Assembly: GCA_963923035.1 (NCBI GenBank)
Contig: CAWUKT010000006.1
Location: 86,942-150,941 of the forward strand
Direction: 5' to 3'
Origin: CAWUKT01 sp963923035
GTDB taxonomy: Bacteria > Bacteroidota > Bacteroidia > J057 > JADKCL01
Length of the DNA: 64,000 bases
Shown here: in pieces, positions 40,502 to 48,882 of the stretch
Layout: the number at the start of each line of letters is the position of its first letter
Position numbering within the stretch: the first letter of the stretch is position 1
Notes under the pieces: generated by a model
Database searches by the model: none
What the model was told of the DNA's origin: nothing
The model's input: the letters and a program-made list of their open reading frames with translations, nothing else
Translations under genes and position numbers: made by a program

Positions 40502-40717
40502 CTGCGATCAGAATACACCTTTTCGTTTGAATTACAATGCCATTTATCCCCAAGCCCGAAAGAAAATTTGGTGCAACAGGACATTCAGGGCACTGAGATC
40601 TTTATTCGTTCCACTAAACCTTAAATTTAGGTAATTTTTGGTCAATTTTGGGAGGTTCCCAAGGGAAAGAACGCATTTCTGCTTCTTTCAACGAAGGATT
40701 TAGTTATAAATTGTTCC

Positions 40718-41575
40718 ATGTCCATTTTTCCTCCACTTCCTGTTACGCTCAATTGCCGGGGGCAGCTGCTCGACCTCGTCGAGCCCCGCGTCATGGGGAT
40801 CCTCAACGTCACCCCGGATTCTTTCTCCGACGGAGGACGTTTCAACTCCCTCGATGCGGCCCTGAAGCACGCTGAAGCCATGATCGGGGAGGGGGCGGAC
40901 ATGATTGACATCGGCGGGTACAGCACCCGGCCGGGTGCCGATGACATCCCCGTCGAAGAAGAACTTCGCCGGGTGGTGCCCGTTGTCGAGGCCCTGCGAC
41001 AACATTTTCCCGCAGCCATTTTGTCCATCGACACCTTTCGCGCGCCCGTGGCCCGGGCCGTCCTCGACCGAGGCGCCCACATCATCAACGACATCTCGGG
41101 AGGTCTCTTCGATCCTGAGATGTTGGCTACGGTCGCAGAATACGACGCGCCTTATGTCTTGATGCACATCCAGGGCACGCCCCAGACCATGCAGAAAAAC
41201 CCGACCTATGTAAATGTTGTGGAGGACATCCTGGACCATCTGACGGAGCGGGTGAAGGCCGCCCGGGCGGCCGGAATTACCGACATCATCGTCGATCCGG
41301 GCTTTGGCTTCGGCAAGACCCTGGCCCATAATTATGAACTGTTTCGGAATTTGGATAAATTTCTCGCCCTTGGATTGCCGTTGTTGGTGGGGATTTCGCG
41401 GAAATCAATGCTGTACCGGCCGTTCAAGACAAGTCCGGACGACGTGACGGAGTTGTCGGCAGCCATGCACCTGCAAGCGCTTCGGGCGGGAGCCCGAATC
41501 CTCCGGGTCCACGACGTAAAACCCGCGCACCGCATCGCCCAGCTCCATCAATACCTGGAACATGGAACTGTTTAA
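40718..41575 (+). CDS. folP: Dihydropteroate synthase
   Basis: 285 residues. It joins p-aminobenzoate with the pterin pyrophosphate in folate synthesis. Motifs are PRVMGILNVTPDSFSDGG (about 22-39), DIGGYSTRPGA (about 65-75), HIINDISGG (about 110-118), DPGFGFGKTL (about 191-200) and GISRKSM. It overlaps cdaA by 14 bases and is divergent from the BT_3928-like gene. Confidence 0.96.
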   Translation: MSIFPPLPVTLNCRGQLLDLVEPRVMGILNVTPDSFSDGGRFNSLDAALKHAEAMIGEGADMIDIGGYSTRPGADDIPVEEELRRVVPVVEALRQHFPAAILSIDTFRAPVARAVLDRGAHIINDISGGLFDPEMLATVAEYDAPYVLMHIQGTPQTMQKNPTYVNVVEDILDHLTERVKAARAAGITDIIVDPGFGFGKTLAHNYELFRNLDKFLALGLPLLVGISRKSMLYRPFKTSPDDVTELSAAMHLQALRAGARILRVHDVKPAHRIAQLHQYLEHGTV

Positions 41576-42353
41576 AATAGGATTCATCACCGTTCGCCTC
41601 GTGGACATCATCGACATTTCGGTGGTGACATTCCTGTTTTACAAGCTCTACGAACTCCTCCGCGGCAGCATTGCCCTGCGAATCATCCTCGCGATCCTCT
41701 TTGTTTTTGTGGGGTGGAAAGTGGTGGACCTGCTCGACATGGTGCTCCTGCGGTCCATCCTCGACGAATTCCTGGGCGTGGGTGCATTGGCACTCATCAT
41801 CATCTTCTCGGCTGAAATTCGCAGGTTCCTTCTCCTGATCAGCAAAAACACCCTTATTTCCCGGGCGCTCAGTCAATTGTTTGTGTCGACACGGGAGGCA
41901 GAATTTTCCTACGACGAATTGATCGACGGGATTGTGGAGATCAAGCGGGCCAAATTGGGCGCTTTGATTGTGTTGACGGGAGACGATCACCTGGAATCCA
42001 TTCGGGAGACAGGGGACCTGATCGGCGCTCCGGTCTCAGAACGGGTTTTGCATTCGTTTTTCCTCCACGACAGCCCCCTCCACGACGGCGCGGTCATCAT
42101 CGACAACTACGAAATTGCGGCGGCCCGATGTGTATTGCCCTTGTCCCGCGAAAAGAACCTTCCTCCGGAGCTGGGATTGAGGCACCGGGCCGCACTAGGA
42201 ATCTCGGAAGCAAGTGACTGTCTGGTGATTGTAGTGTCGGAAGAGCGACAAGAGATCTCGATTGCCCGCCAGGCGCAATTGGAAAGAAATGTGGACCTGA
42301 TTACCTTGGAAAGCGCGATTCGTGCGCACTATTCATCTACCAAAGACACTTGA
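41562..42353 (+). CDS. cdaA: Diadenylate cyclase (membrane CdaA type)
   Basis: 263 residues. It makes the second messenger c-di-AMP from two ATP. Three N-terminal membrane helices (about 15-35, 38-58 and 62-84) precede a DAC domain with the two catalytic motifs, DGA (in SPLHDGAVI, about 170-180) and RHR (in LGLRHRAALG, about 205-214). The overlap with folP couples their translation, and folB starts 1 base after its stop, so folate synthesis and c-di-AMP synthesis share a transcript. Confidence 0.95.
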   Translation: MELFKIGFITVRLVDIIDISVVTFLFYKLYELLRGSIALRIILAILFVFVGWKVVDLLDMVLLRSILDEFLGVGALALIIIFSAEIRRFLLLISKNTLISRALSQLFVSTREAEFSYDELIDGIVEIKRAKLGALIVLTGDDHLESIRETGDLIGAPVSERVLHSFFLHDSPLHDGAVIIDNYEIAAARCVLPLSREKNLPPELGLRHRAALGISEASDCLVIVVSEERQEISIARQAQLERNVDLITLESAIRAHYSSTKDT

Positions 42354-42354
42354 C

Positions 42355-42714
42355 ATGGCCATCATTGCATTGGAAGGAATGCGATTTTTTGCTTACCACG
42401 GGGTTTACGAGGAGGAGCAGGAAAAGGGCAATTATTTCGAGGTGGACGTGTACGTAGATACGGGAAGTCGGCCCTTGCCTACCAGCGATGAGATCGAGGA
42501 TGCCGACGATTATTCCGAATTGTATGGGATCGTGGCGGAAGTCATGGGCGAACGGAAAAACTTGCTGGAGAGCTTGGTGGTAGAAGTGGGAGGGAAGGTC
42601 ATGGAAAAGTTTCCCCATATCGTTTCAGCAAGGGTCCGGGTGAGCAAGGAAAAGCCGCCGGTAAAGGGTGAGGTGCGGAGGGCAATGGTCGAAGAACTAT
42701 TTAAGCGGGGGTAG
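42355..42714 (+). CDS. folB: Dihydroneopterin aldolase
   Basis: 119 residues from the ATG at 42355. A frame start at 42322 lies inside cdaA and is not preferred. It cleaves dihydroneopterin in folate synthesis. GMRFFAYHGVYEEEQEKGN carries the catalytic Tyr and the substrate Glu, and KEKPPVKGEV the C-terminal tail. It is the third gene of the folP-cdaA-folB run. Confidence 0.9.
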   Translation: MAIIALEGMRFFAYHGVYEEEQEKGNYFEVDVYVDTGSRPLPTSDEIEDADDYSELYGIVAEVMGERKNLLESLVVEVGGKVMEKFPHIVSARVRVSKEKPPVKGEVRRAMVEELFKRG

Positions 42715-42718
42715 GGCA

Positions 42719-43417
42719 ATGAAACAACTCGGATGGTTCCTGCTGGGCATCTTGTTGGTGGGGACGGGATGCAAAAATCAAAACAAACTGGTCGTATATA
42801 CCGATCCATGGGCGGGCGATTTCGTAACCGCCGCTGTGGAGGAATTCAATGGGGAAGAGAAATGGGACATCAATTTGAGGATCCTTTCCACGGAAACCAT
42901 TCTTCAGCACCTTCATTTTGGGCAACCCATCGATGCTGTCGTCCTGCTGGACACGGGATTGATCCACGTGCAAGGCATGGTGGATGACCTGGAAGGCATC
43001 CAAACCTTGGCCCCCGCCCGCGTGGTGCGGGCCCGACGGCTGGGCCCCCTGAATCCCAATATCCCGGGGGCCGGCGGTACCGTGCTGGAAGCCAGCCACC
43101 GTCCCACGCGGCGGTGGACCGAGCGTTGGCTGGGAACCACCACCTTTCCCGATTCCGTCCGCTACGCCAATTTCTACAAGCAGTGCCGCGATTATCTCCT
43201 CCGCGGCTGGGTCCGGGACGGCTTTGTCCTGGAATCTCTGGCGAAGACCTATCCCGATCGACTGGAAGTCATGGAGCGGGGCCCCGAAATCCGGGGCGGC
43301 TTTGTCACGGCCCGTCCCAAAACCGGCCGAAACCCTCTTGGAGGGCAGAAATTCAGCGATTTTCTCCAATCAGAAAAAACGCAGAATCTCCTTGCTGCCT
43401 ACCATTTAATTCCCTAA
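42719..43417 (+). CDS. Periplasmic ModA-like solute-binding lipoprotein
   Basis: 232 residues from the ATG at 42719. The N-terminal segment GILLVGTGC ends in a cysteine that probably carries lipid, though the lipobox is not classical. The rest has the flavour of type II periplasmic binding proteins of the ModA group (LVVYTDPWAGDF at the start, FSDFLQSEKTQNLLAAYHL near the end, typical of ModA). No transporter genes lie beside it. It follows folB by 4 bases, and tRNA-Cys comes next. Confidence 0.6.
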   Translation: MKQLGWFLLGILLVGTGCKNQNKLVVYTDPWAGDFVTAAVEEFNGEEKWDINLRILSTETILQHLHFGQPIDAVVLLDTGLIHVQGMVDDLEGIQTLAPARVVRARRLGPLNPNIPGAGGTVLEASHRPTRRWTERWLGTTTFPDSVRYANFYKQCRDYLLRGWVRDGFVLESLAKTYPDRLEVMERGPEIRGGFVTARPKTGRNPLGGQKFSDFLQSEKTQNLLAAYHLIP

Positions 43418-43440
43418 TATTGCTATCCATTTTTGAAAAA

Positions 43441-43511
43441 GGCGACGTGGCCGAGCGGCTAGGCGGAGGTCTGCAAAACCTTATACAGCGGTTCGAATCC
43501 GCTCGTCGCCT
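43441..43511 (+). tRNA. tRNA-Cys (GCA)
   Basis: 71 bases, acceptor GGCGACG / CGTCGCC, anticodon GCA in the AGGTCTGCAAAACCT arm, discriminator T. CCA is not encoded. An intrinsic terminator follows. Confidence 0.94.
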
Positions 43512-43529
43512 CAAATTTTTTATTTTTTT

Positions 43530-43551
43530 CCCCGCACTGCGGGGTTTTTTT
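43530..43551 (+). terminator. Intrinsic terminator after tRNA-Cys
   Basis: A 6-bp stem (CCCCGC / GCGGGG) with a 3-base loop is followed by seven T, just before the DUF488 gene. Confidence 0.8.
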
Positions 43552-43556
43552 ATGCC

Positions 43557-44066
43557 ATGAATTTTTCCCTTCACAGCATTGGCTACGGCAACCGCAGCAT
43601 CGAGGACCTGATCGGCCTCCTGTTGCAGTACCACCTGGAATTCCTGGTGGACGTGCGGACGCGGCCCTGGTCCAAGCGCTTTGAGGATTACCGGAAGGAA
43701 AACCTCCAGCGCCACCTGCAAGCGGCTGGAATCACCTATGTCTTTCTGGGGGAAGAATTGGGGGGAATGCCGACCGATCCGGAACTGAGGACGGCCGAAG
43801 GGCGGGTGGACTATGTGAAATTGGCGGAGAGCGATTTGTACCAGCAAGGGCTGGGGCGACTGCGGACCGCCCACCAAAAGGCGGTGCGGCTCGGCTTCAT
43901 GTGCGCTGAATTACGCCCTGAGCACTGCCACCGGGCCCTGCTCATCGGCGAGTCATTGTTCGAAGAGGGGATCAACGTGGGCCATATCGACCACGATGGG
44001 GAGGTGCGGAGCCACGCTGACGTGCGGCACCGCTGGTTGGATGGGCGGAAGCTGGAGTTATTTTGA
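43557..44066 (+). CDS. DUF488 domain protein
   Basis: 169 residues, the usual size. The family signature is visible: SIGYGNRSIEDLIGLL at the start, VDVRTRPWSKRFEDY (about 31-45), a central LGEELGG, and CAELRPEHCHRALL (about 115-128) with the conserved Cys-x-His pattern. The biochemical role of DUF488 is not established. It overlaps the convergent DUF6438 gene by 9 bases. Confidence 0.85.
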   Translation: MNFSLHSIGYGNRSIEDLIGLLLQYHLEFLVDVRTRPWSKRFEDYRKENLQRHLQAAGITYVFLGEELGGMPTDPELRTAEGRVDYVKLAESDLYQQGLGRLRTAHQKAVRLGFMCAELRPEHCHRALLIGESLFEEGINVGHIDHDGEVRSHADVRHRWLDGRKLELF

Positions 44067-44984
44067 TCCGTCGACGGCTCCGAAAGCAAACTGGTTTTCC
44101 TGAAAGAAATCGTATCCGAGTTCGATCTTGGTCTGGCCACCGTCGACGTACTGAATGGTGAAGGACTTCCCATTCGTAAAGACCCGCTGCATGGCGGGCT
44201 GGTCCCCGAGGCAATTCGGGTAGCGGGCGACCGGATCCTGTCCCATGATCTTATTCTTCCCAAACAGGTATTGCGGTTCTTCGGCTTCTTCAAAGGGGCC
44301 TTTTTGCGTGGTTTGGACGTTCCCTGCATTGCGCCGCCACTCCTGCCACAAGAAAAACATCTCCGACCGCGTCACCGGATAGGTACTGTTTTCGACCTTA
44401 AAATTGGCTTCCTGGAAGCGCCAGCAGGTGAACAGGTCGGGGGACATCGCCCGCAGACCGCCACTTTCGTAGACCAGGTTCATCAGTTCGTAGCTCTTTT
44501 GGGCCACGCCACCCGCCTGGGCGCCGTAGTCGTACATGGAATGGGCCATGCGTCCGTCGATTACGCGGACCAATCCGACGGCACGGTCGTCCGTCCACTT
44601 CGCGCGGTATTCCGTCTTCAGCGTATCCCAATCCGGGCTGTCAAGGAGTTCGTTGACCATGGCCTGGACCTCGCCGTACGCCTGGGCGGTATAGTAACCG
44701 GAGCGCTTGGCGAAGCGGCCTCCCCAGAATTCGACCTGTCCCTGGCGGTCCACGCTCATGCAATACTCGGGGCAGGCTCCGAAGCAAACGCCGGTATGGA
44801 AGATCAGGCGGTCGGGGGACTCCCCGGTGGACGCCGTAGCGGTAGAAGAATTGGAGGAATTAGAGGTGGAGTTTTCCGTTTCAGCGGTTTGGTTGGGCTT
44901 CTCGTTTCCTTCGCGGGAACCTTTGCAGGCGGCGAGCGAAGAGAGGAGGAGAAGGGAAAACAACAGGGGGAAAATATGTTTCAT
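44058..44984 (-). CDS. DUF6438-domain lipoprotein
   Basis: 308 residues from the ATG at 44984; the upstream frame lies in the Sel1 gene. The lipobox LSSLAAC gives Cys20. A Ser/Thr-rich linker (about 25-65) precedes a domain with HTGVCFGACPEYCMSVDRQGQVEFWGG (shown here as HTGVCFGACPEY and QGQVEFWGG), the hallmark of DUF6438. The rest contains tryptophan-rich segments. The function of the domain is unknown. It begins 7 bases after the Sel1-repeat gene on the same strand, so they may form an operon. Confidence 0.78.
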   Translation of the reverse strand: MKHIFPLLFSLLLLSSLAACKGSREGNEKPNQTAETENSTSNSSNSSTATASTGESPDRLIFHTGVCFGACPEYCMSVDRQGQVEFWGGRFAKRSGYYTAQAYGEVQAMVNELLDSPDWDTLKTEYRAKWTDDRAVGLVRVIDGRMAHSMYDYGAQAGGVAQKSYELMNLVYESGGLRAMSPDLFTCWRFQEANFKVENSTYPVTRSEMFFLWQEWRRNAGNVQTTQKGPFEEAEEPQYLFGKNKIMGQDPVARYPNCLGDQPAMQRVFTNGKSFTIQYVDGGQTKIELGYDFFQENQFAFGAVDGSK

Positions 44985-44991
44985 AGCGCGT

Positions 44992-45789
44992 CTATTCACG
45001 GATTTCGTATTGGAAGGCAGCGGGAGGGAGGAACGAACCCGCTTCGAACATGACATTTTGCAATTCCTTGAGGGCTTTGTCCACTTCGTGGATGCCGATC
45101 TTGGCCTGGGACTTTTGGTCGACATTCGCGGCCGGACTCGCCAGGACCTTGCGGTAATAATTCAGAGCTTCGAAGGGAGCAGGATGTTCCTGGCCGGTTC
45201 CCCCCAAGAGAAGTTCTCCCATCCGGATCATGGCCGGGAAAAATTGCTTCTCATCTGCGGATCGGCGCATCCAGGCGACGCCCATGGAGTCGTCCTGTTC
45301 CACGCCTTCGCCGGTCAACAGGCATTCGGCGGCGTAGACCATGCCTTCCTTGTGCCCCAGTTGGGCGGAGCGGACGGCAAAATGGTAGGCCTTGGTGAGG
45401 TTGTAGTAGCGGTCCGAATCGGTGCCGGTTCGCCGTTGGCGGTAGATTTCGCTGAGGCGAAGCAAGGCGTGGCGGTTGTCCTGCTCGCCGGATTGCTGGA
45501 GCAGATCGACCCCCTCGTCGTACTGGCGGGCATCCTTGGGAATGCCGGTGTACTGGAGCCCCACGAGGTACTGGGCTTCAGAATCACCCGTCGCCAGCGC
45601 CCGCTTCAACCAATATTTGGAACTGTCTTCATTCTCCGTCACCCCAAAGCCAAACAAATACTTCTCCGACAGCTTCAACATGGCCTCGGCATCTCCTTGC
45701 GCGGCCCGCTTCCGCAATTCCGGGAGCTGGGCGGTCGCGACCCCCAGACTGCTCACCAGCAGGACCAATACCAATACAATGCGCCTCAT
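44992..45789 (-). CDS. Secreted Sel1-like repeat protein
   Basis: 265 residues from the ATG at 45789 (MRRIVLVLVLLVSSLG), with a signal peptide ending GVATAQ; an earlier ATG at 45804 is less likely. Sel1-type helical repeats of about 36 residues follow, with the AEAMLKLSEKYLFGFGV, AQYLVGLQYT and ALLRLSEIYR signatures. Such repeats act as protein-binding scaffolds. It lies upstream of the DUF6438 lipoprotein on the same strand. Confidence 0.8.
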   Translation of the reverse strand: MRRIVLVLVLLVSSLGVATAQLPELRKRAAQGDAEAMLKLSEKYLFGFGVTENEDSSKYWLKRALATGDSEAQYLVGLQYTGIPKDARQYDEGVDLLQQSGEQDNRHALLRLSEIYRQRRTGTDSDRYYNLTKAYHFAVRSAQLGHKEGMVYAAECLLTGEGVEQDDSMGVAWMRRSADEKQFFPAMIRMGELLLGGTGQEHPAPFEALNYYRKVLASPAANVDQKSQAKIGIHEVDKALKELQNVMFEAGSFLPPAAFQYEIRE

Positions 45790-45863
45790 GGGATAAATTT
45801 CCATTATATATTTTCAAACGACAAGGTGATCGGAGAAATTTTCTCAAGTGGTAGTGGTGGGGA

Positions 45864-45942
45864 AATGTGAAAATTAAGAAATGCGGAAATGTGCCAATTA
45901 TTTCAAATGGCCAGCGTAGGTTCATTTGCATATTTTCACATT
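45864..45942. repeat. Inverted repeat in intergenic region
   Basis: AATGTGAAAAT (45864-45874) and ATTTTCACATT (45932-45942) are perfect 11-base inverted copies 57 bases apart. Neighbouring AAATGTG and CACATT words repeat the theme. No gene is seen between. Confidence 0.5.
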
Positions 45943-45975
45943 CTCCGACATTTGCACATTGCCCCTTACCTGCTC

Positions 45976-45983
45976 TAACTTTA
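45976..45983 (+). promoter_or_regulatory. Possible -7 element (TAACTTTA), leaderless type
   Basis: One base off TAnnTTTG, separated by CCCC from the ATG at 45988. The same arrangement (TAnnTTTACCCCATG) is seen before the Hen1-like gene. Confidence 0.45.
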
Positions 45984-45987
45984 CCCC

Positions 45988-46953
45988 ATGGAAGAATTCC
46001 TGGCTGAATTGACGGGCGGCGCGCCCGTCGACGACGTATTTGACCTGTGCCTGGACCACGACCTGGTCGCGGACGAAGGGGAGGCCCCCTTCACCCACAT
46101 CGCGGGGCTGGAGCCATTTACAGGCTTGGAATCGCTTTCATTGGCCCGCCACCAACTGCAATCACTCCAAGGGTTGCCGCCCCTGGCCCAGCTCGCCCAA
46201 CTGAACCTTCGCCAAAATGAGCTGGCCGACCTGGCCCATTTCCCCGCATTGCCCCAACTCCAACTGCTGGACCTCGGCCTCAACGAACTGACTTCCCTGA
46301 CGGGAATGCCGGCGCTCCCGCAATTGCGGGAGCTGCACCTCAGCCACAACGAGCTGAAAACAGTGGAAGGGGGCGGCGAATTGCCCGTCCTGGAAGCGCT
46401 GTACCTCAACGGCAACCGCCAATTGGGGAGCCTCAAGGGCCTGGGGAAGGCCCCGCAATTGCGGCGGCTGAATGCGTTCAAGACCCGCTTGGTCGAGGTG
46501 AAGGAGCTCGCCCAGCTGCCGGAAATCGTAGAATTGGGCTTGACTGTGGTGGGAGAGGGGCTGTGGCAAGTGATTGGGCAGATGCCCGCGCTGCGTCGAC
46601 TCGCATTGGACCTGAAGTGGTACGGCGAGGCGATTACGTGGCCGGAATTGAAGCTGGAAGCCTTGGAATTGCGGGGTGGGGCAGCGGTTCCGAGCGTGAC
46701 GGGCTGGTCCCGCCTCCCGCAATTGCGGGAGCTCAAGGTCGTCGACATGGCCTGGAGCCATTTGCCAGACGATTTTGCTGCTTTGCAGCACCTGAACACG
46801 GTGACGATTCTCGGCACCGAAGTCGCGTCGTTCCAGCCCTTGATGGAATTGCCGCAGTTGGCCCGGGTCACCCTGGGCAAAGGACCGATCAATCCCGACG
46901 CATTGCGGGAATTGGAGCAGTTGAGGCCAGAAATAGTGGTGGAAATTGCTTAG
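45988..46953 (+). CDS. Leucine-rich repeat protein
   Basis: 321 residues, no signal peptide. From about residue 40 to 270 there are repeats of roughly 22 residues with the LxxLxLxxNxL pattern (for example QLNLRQNELADLAHFPALPQ and LRELHLSHNELK). The fold should be a curved solenoid for protein binding, probably in the cytoplasm. A possible leaderless promoter lies at 45976. Its last 4 bases overlap the convergent DUF4834 gene. Confidence 0.8.
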   Translation: MEEFLAELTGGAPVDDVFDLCLDHDLVADEGEAPFTHIAGLEPFTGLESLSLARHQLQSLQGLPPLAQLAQLNLRQNELADLAHFPALPQLQLLDLGLNELTSLTGMPALPQLRELHLSHNELKTVEGGGELPVLEALYLNGNRQLGSLKGLGKAPQLRRLNAFKTRLVEVKELAQLPEIVELGLTVVGEGLWQVIGQMPALRRLALDLKWYGEAITWPELKLEALELRGGAAVPSVTGWSRLPQLRELKVVDMAWSHLPDDFAALQHLNTVTILGTEVASFQPLMELPQLARVTLGKGPINPDALRELEQLRPEIVVEIA

Positions 46954-47261
46954 TCGATGTCCTCGAACTCGACTTCTTCAATGAAGGAATCGTCGATGAC
47001 GGCCTTCTTCTCCTGTTCGTTTTTCTTTCCCCTCCGAATCGAAACCCGCGTATCTTCATTCACATAAACATTGTCCTCAAATGGGCTGTGGCCGCGGACA
47101 TATTGATCGTAGGTGCGTTGTTGCTTTTCGAGGTCTTGTTGGGCTTTTTTTGCGACGTAACGGGCAAACAATTTCAGGAGGGGCCGACCGAAGACCCGGA
47201 GAAACAGGACCAGGATCAAGGTGATAAAAAAGACCCAACCGAGAAACTTAATGATGATCAT
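46950..47261 (-). CDS. DUF4834-family small membrane protein
   Basis: 103 residues. One N-terminal membrane helix (about 3-25, FLGWVFFITLILVLFLRVFG) is followed by a charged cytoplasmic helix and an acidic tail (EEVEFEDID). Size and layout fit DUF4834, found in Bacteroidota. It starts within 4 bases of the bshA stop, so the two genes overlap. Function unknown. Confidence 0.75.
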   Translation of the reverse strand: MIIIKFLGWVFFITLILVLFLRVFGRPLLKLFARYVAKKAQQDLEKQQRTYDQYVRGHSPFEDNVYVNEDTRVSIRRGKKNEQEKKAVIDDSFIEEVEFEDID

Positions 47262-48412
47262 GATGGCGTTTTCTGAATCTGGCGTTCCTTTTGCGCCAGT
47301 ATTTTAGCGTAGTAGCTCTCGTACATCGGGACGATATTGTCCAGGGTGTACTCAAGTGCTTTTTTACGCGCATTCTCCGAGAATTGTTGCCAACGCTCCG
47401 GATTTGTCAGGAGATCAATCGCCCCTTTTCCCATACACTCCACACCTCCAATATCACAGGTATATCCCGTCACGCCGTTGAGGTTGATTTCCGGCAGACC
47501 GCCTGCATTGGACGAAATGACCGGAACGGAACAGGACATCGCTTCTAACGCGGACAAGCCAAAGCTCTCCGAACCCGATGGCATCAGGAACAAGTCCCCT
47601 AAGGAATACAACTCCTCCACGGAATTTTGGTTGCCGAGGAAGATGATATCGTCGCACAAGGCGTGTTCCCGGCAGACCGCCTCGGCCTTTGTCCTTTCCG
47701 GACCATCCCCGATCATCAGCAGCTTCGCCTCGACCTCTTCCCGCACGTGCTGGAAGGTCATGATCACATCTTCCACCCGCTTGACCTTGCGGAAATTCGA
47801 CGTGTGGAGGATGATTTTCTCATTGTTTTGGGCGATCAGCTTCCGGAAGTGGTCCTTGTTCTGCCGCTTGAACCGCTCCGAATCCACAAAGTTGGGGATG
47901 ACCTCGATCTCCCGGGTGATGTCAAACGCCTCGAAGGTGGCATCGCGGAGAAAGCCGGAGACCGCCGTCACGCCATCGCTTTGGTTGATGGAATAGGTGA
48001 TCGTGGGGACCATGCTCTCGTTCTTGCCTACGAGCGTGATGTCCGTCCCGTGCAGCGTCGTGACCATCGGCACATAGCGGCCGAGCGATTCGAGGATGCT
48101 GCGCGCCATGAAGCCCGTGGAGGCGTGGGGGATCGCGTAGTGGACATGGAACAAATCCAGGTCGTGGTAGCGGGCCACGTCGACCATCTTACTGGCCAGG
48201 GCGGATTCGTAGGGAGGAAATTCGAACAGGGGGTAATCGTTGACGTGGACGGCGTGGAAGGTGATGTTCTGGGTAAATGCATCCAGCCGAAAGGGGCGGC
48301 TGTAGGTGATGAAATGGACCTTGTGGCCCCGGGCCGCGAGGGACTTGCCGAGTTCGGTAGCAACAACACCACTGCCGCCGTACGTAGGGTAGCAAACGAT
48401 ACCTATGTTCAT
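47258..48412 (-). CDS. bshA: N-acetyl-alpha-D-glucosaminyl L-malate synthase BshA
   Basis: 384 residues from the ATG at 48412 (MNIGIVCYPTYGGSGVVATELG); the longer frame is not preferred. This GT-B glycosyltransferase starts bacillithiol synthesis by joining N-acetylglucosamine to malate. Motifs are TYGGSGVVATEL (about 9-20), FHVHYAIPHA (about 95-104), the donor-site GDGPERTKAE and the EX7E motif region PSGSESFGLSALEA. Other bacillithiol genes are not in the window. Confidence 0.93.
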   Translation of the reverse strand: MNIGIVCYPTYGGSGVVATELGKSLAARGHKVHFITYSRPFRLDAFTQNITFHAVHVNDYPLFEFPPYESALASKMVDVARYHDLDLFHVHYAIPHASTGFMARSILESLGRYVPMVTTLHGTDITLVGKNESMVPTITYSINQSDGVTAVSGFLRDATFEAFDITREIEVIPNFVDSERFKRQNKDHFRKLIAQNNEKIILHTSNFRKVKRVEDVIMTFQHVREEVEAKLLMIGDGPERTKAEAVCREHALCDDIIFLGNQNSVEELYSLGDLFLMPSGSESFGLSALEAMSCSVPVISSNAGGLPEINLNGVTGYTCDIGGVECMGKGAIDLLTNPERWQQFSENARKKALEYTLDNIVPMYESYYAKILAQKERQIQKTPS

Positions 48413-48566
48413 GGTGAGTAAAACTACAAAAATTCGATCAACCGAGGGCGTGACTGGGGTGACAAGCAGTCCAGCAAGGGGAGCAGGAGGGAAGCAGGGA
48501 AACAATGGGTCTTGGAAAAGGCCTTTTTCCCGCACCACAGCGCCCATTCGCAACGATAAATTTAAC

Positions 48567-48574
48567 TATATTTG
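48567..48574 (+). promoter_or_regulatory. Promoter -7 element of tRNA-Gly (TATATTTG)
   Basis: A perfect TAnnTTTG ends 8 bases before the tRNA 5' end at 48583. No clear -33 element. Confidence 0.65.
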
Positions 48575-48582
48575 ATTTGCAC

Positions 48583-48658
48583 GCGAGAATAGCTCAGCTG
48601 GTAGAGCACAAGCTTCCCAAGCTTGGGGTCGCGGGTTCGATTCCCGTTTCTCGCTCCA
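48583..48658 (+). tRNA. tRNA-Gly (CCC) with encoded CCA
   Basis: Acceptor GCGAGAA / TTCTCGC, anticodon arm CAAGC / GCTTG with loop TTCCCAA and anticodon CCC, discriminator T, then CCA at 48656-48658. It is the only one of the six tRNA genes here with an encoded CCA. Confidence 0.92.
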
Positions 48659-48661
48659 CGG

Positions 48662-48697
48662 GGGACAAATCGCAAAGGCCTGCTTTTTGTCCCTTTG
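48662..48697 (+). terminator. Terminator after tRNA-Gly
   Basis: An 8-bp stem (GGGACAAA / TTTGTCCC) with a 16-base loop (containing GCA/TGC inner pairs) is followed by TTTGTC. Confidence 0.6.
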
Positions 48698-48882
48698 TCA
48701 TTCGTGAAAATTTTTCCTTTGGCTCAATAAGAAGGAGTAGACTCAAATTTCGTGGTTGGTGTCATGAAAAAACGCTCTATTTTTTCAACCCAAATTACCC
48801 AAAGGAAGTGTACCAAAGTATGGCCAGAAGGAGCTTTCATTGTGGGGCTCATTTGATATTTTGAGGAAAATGACAGAACGAT

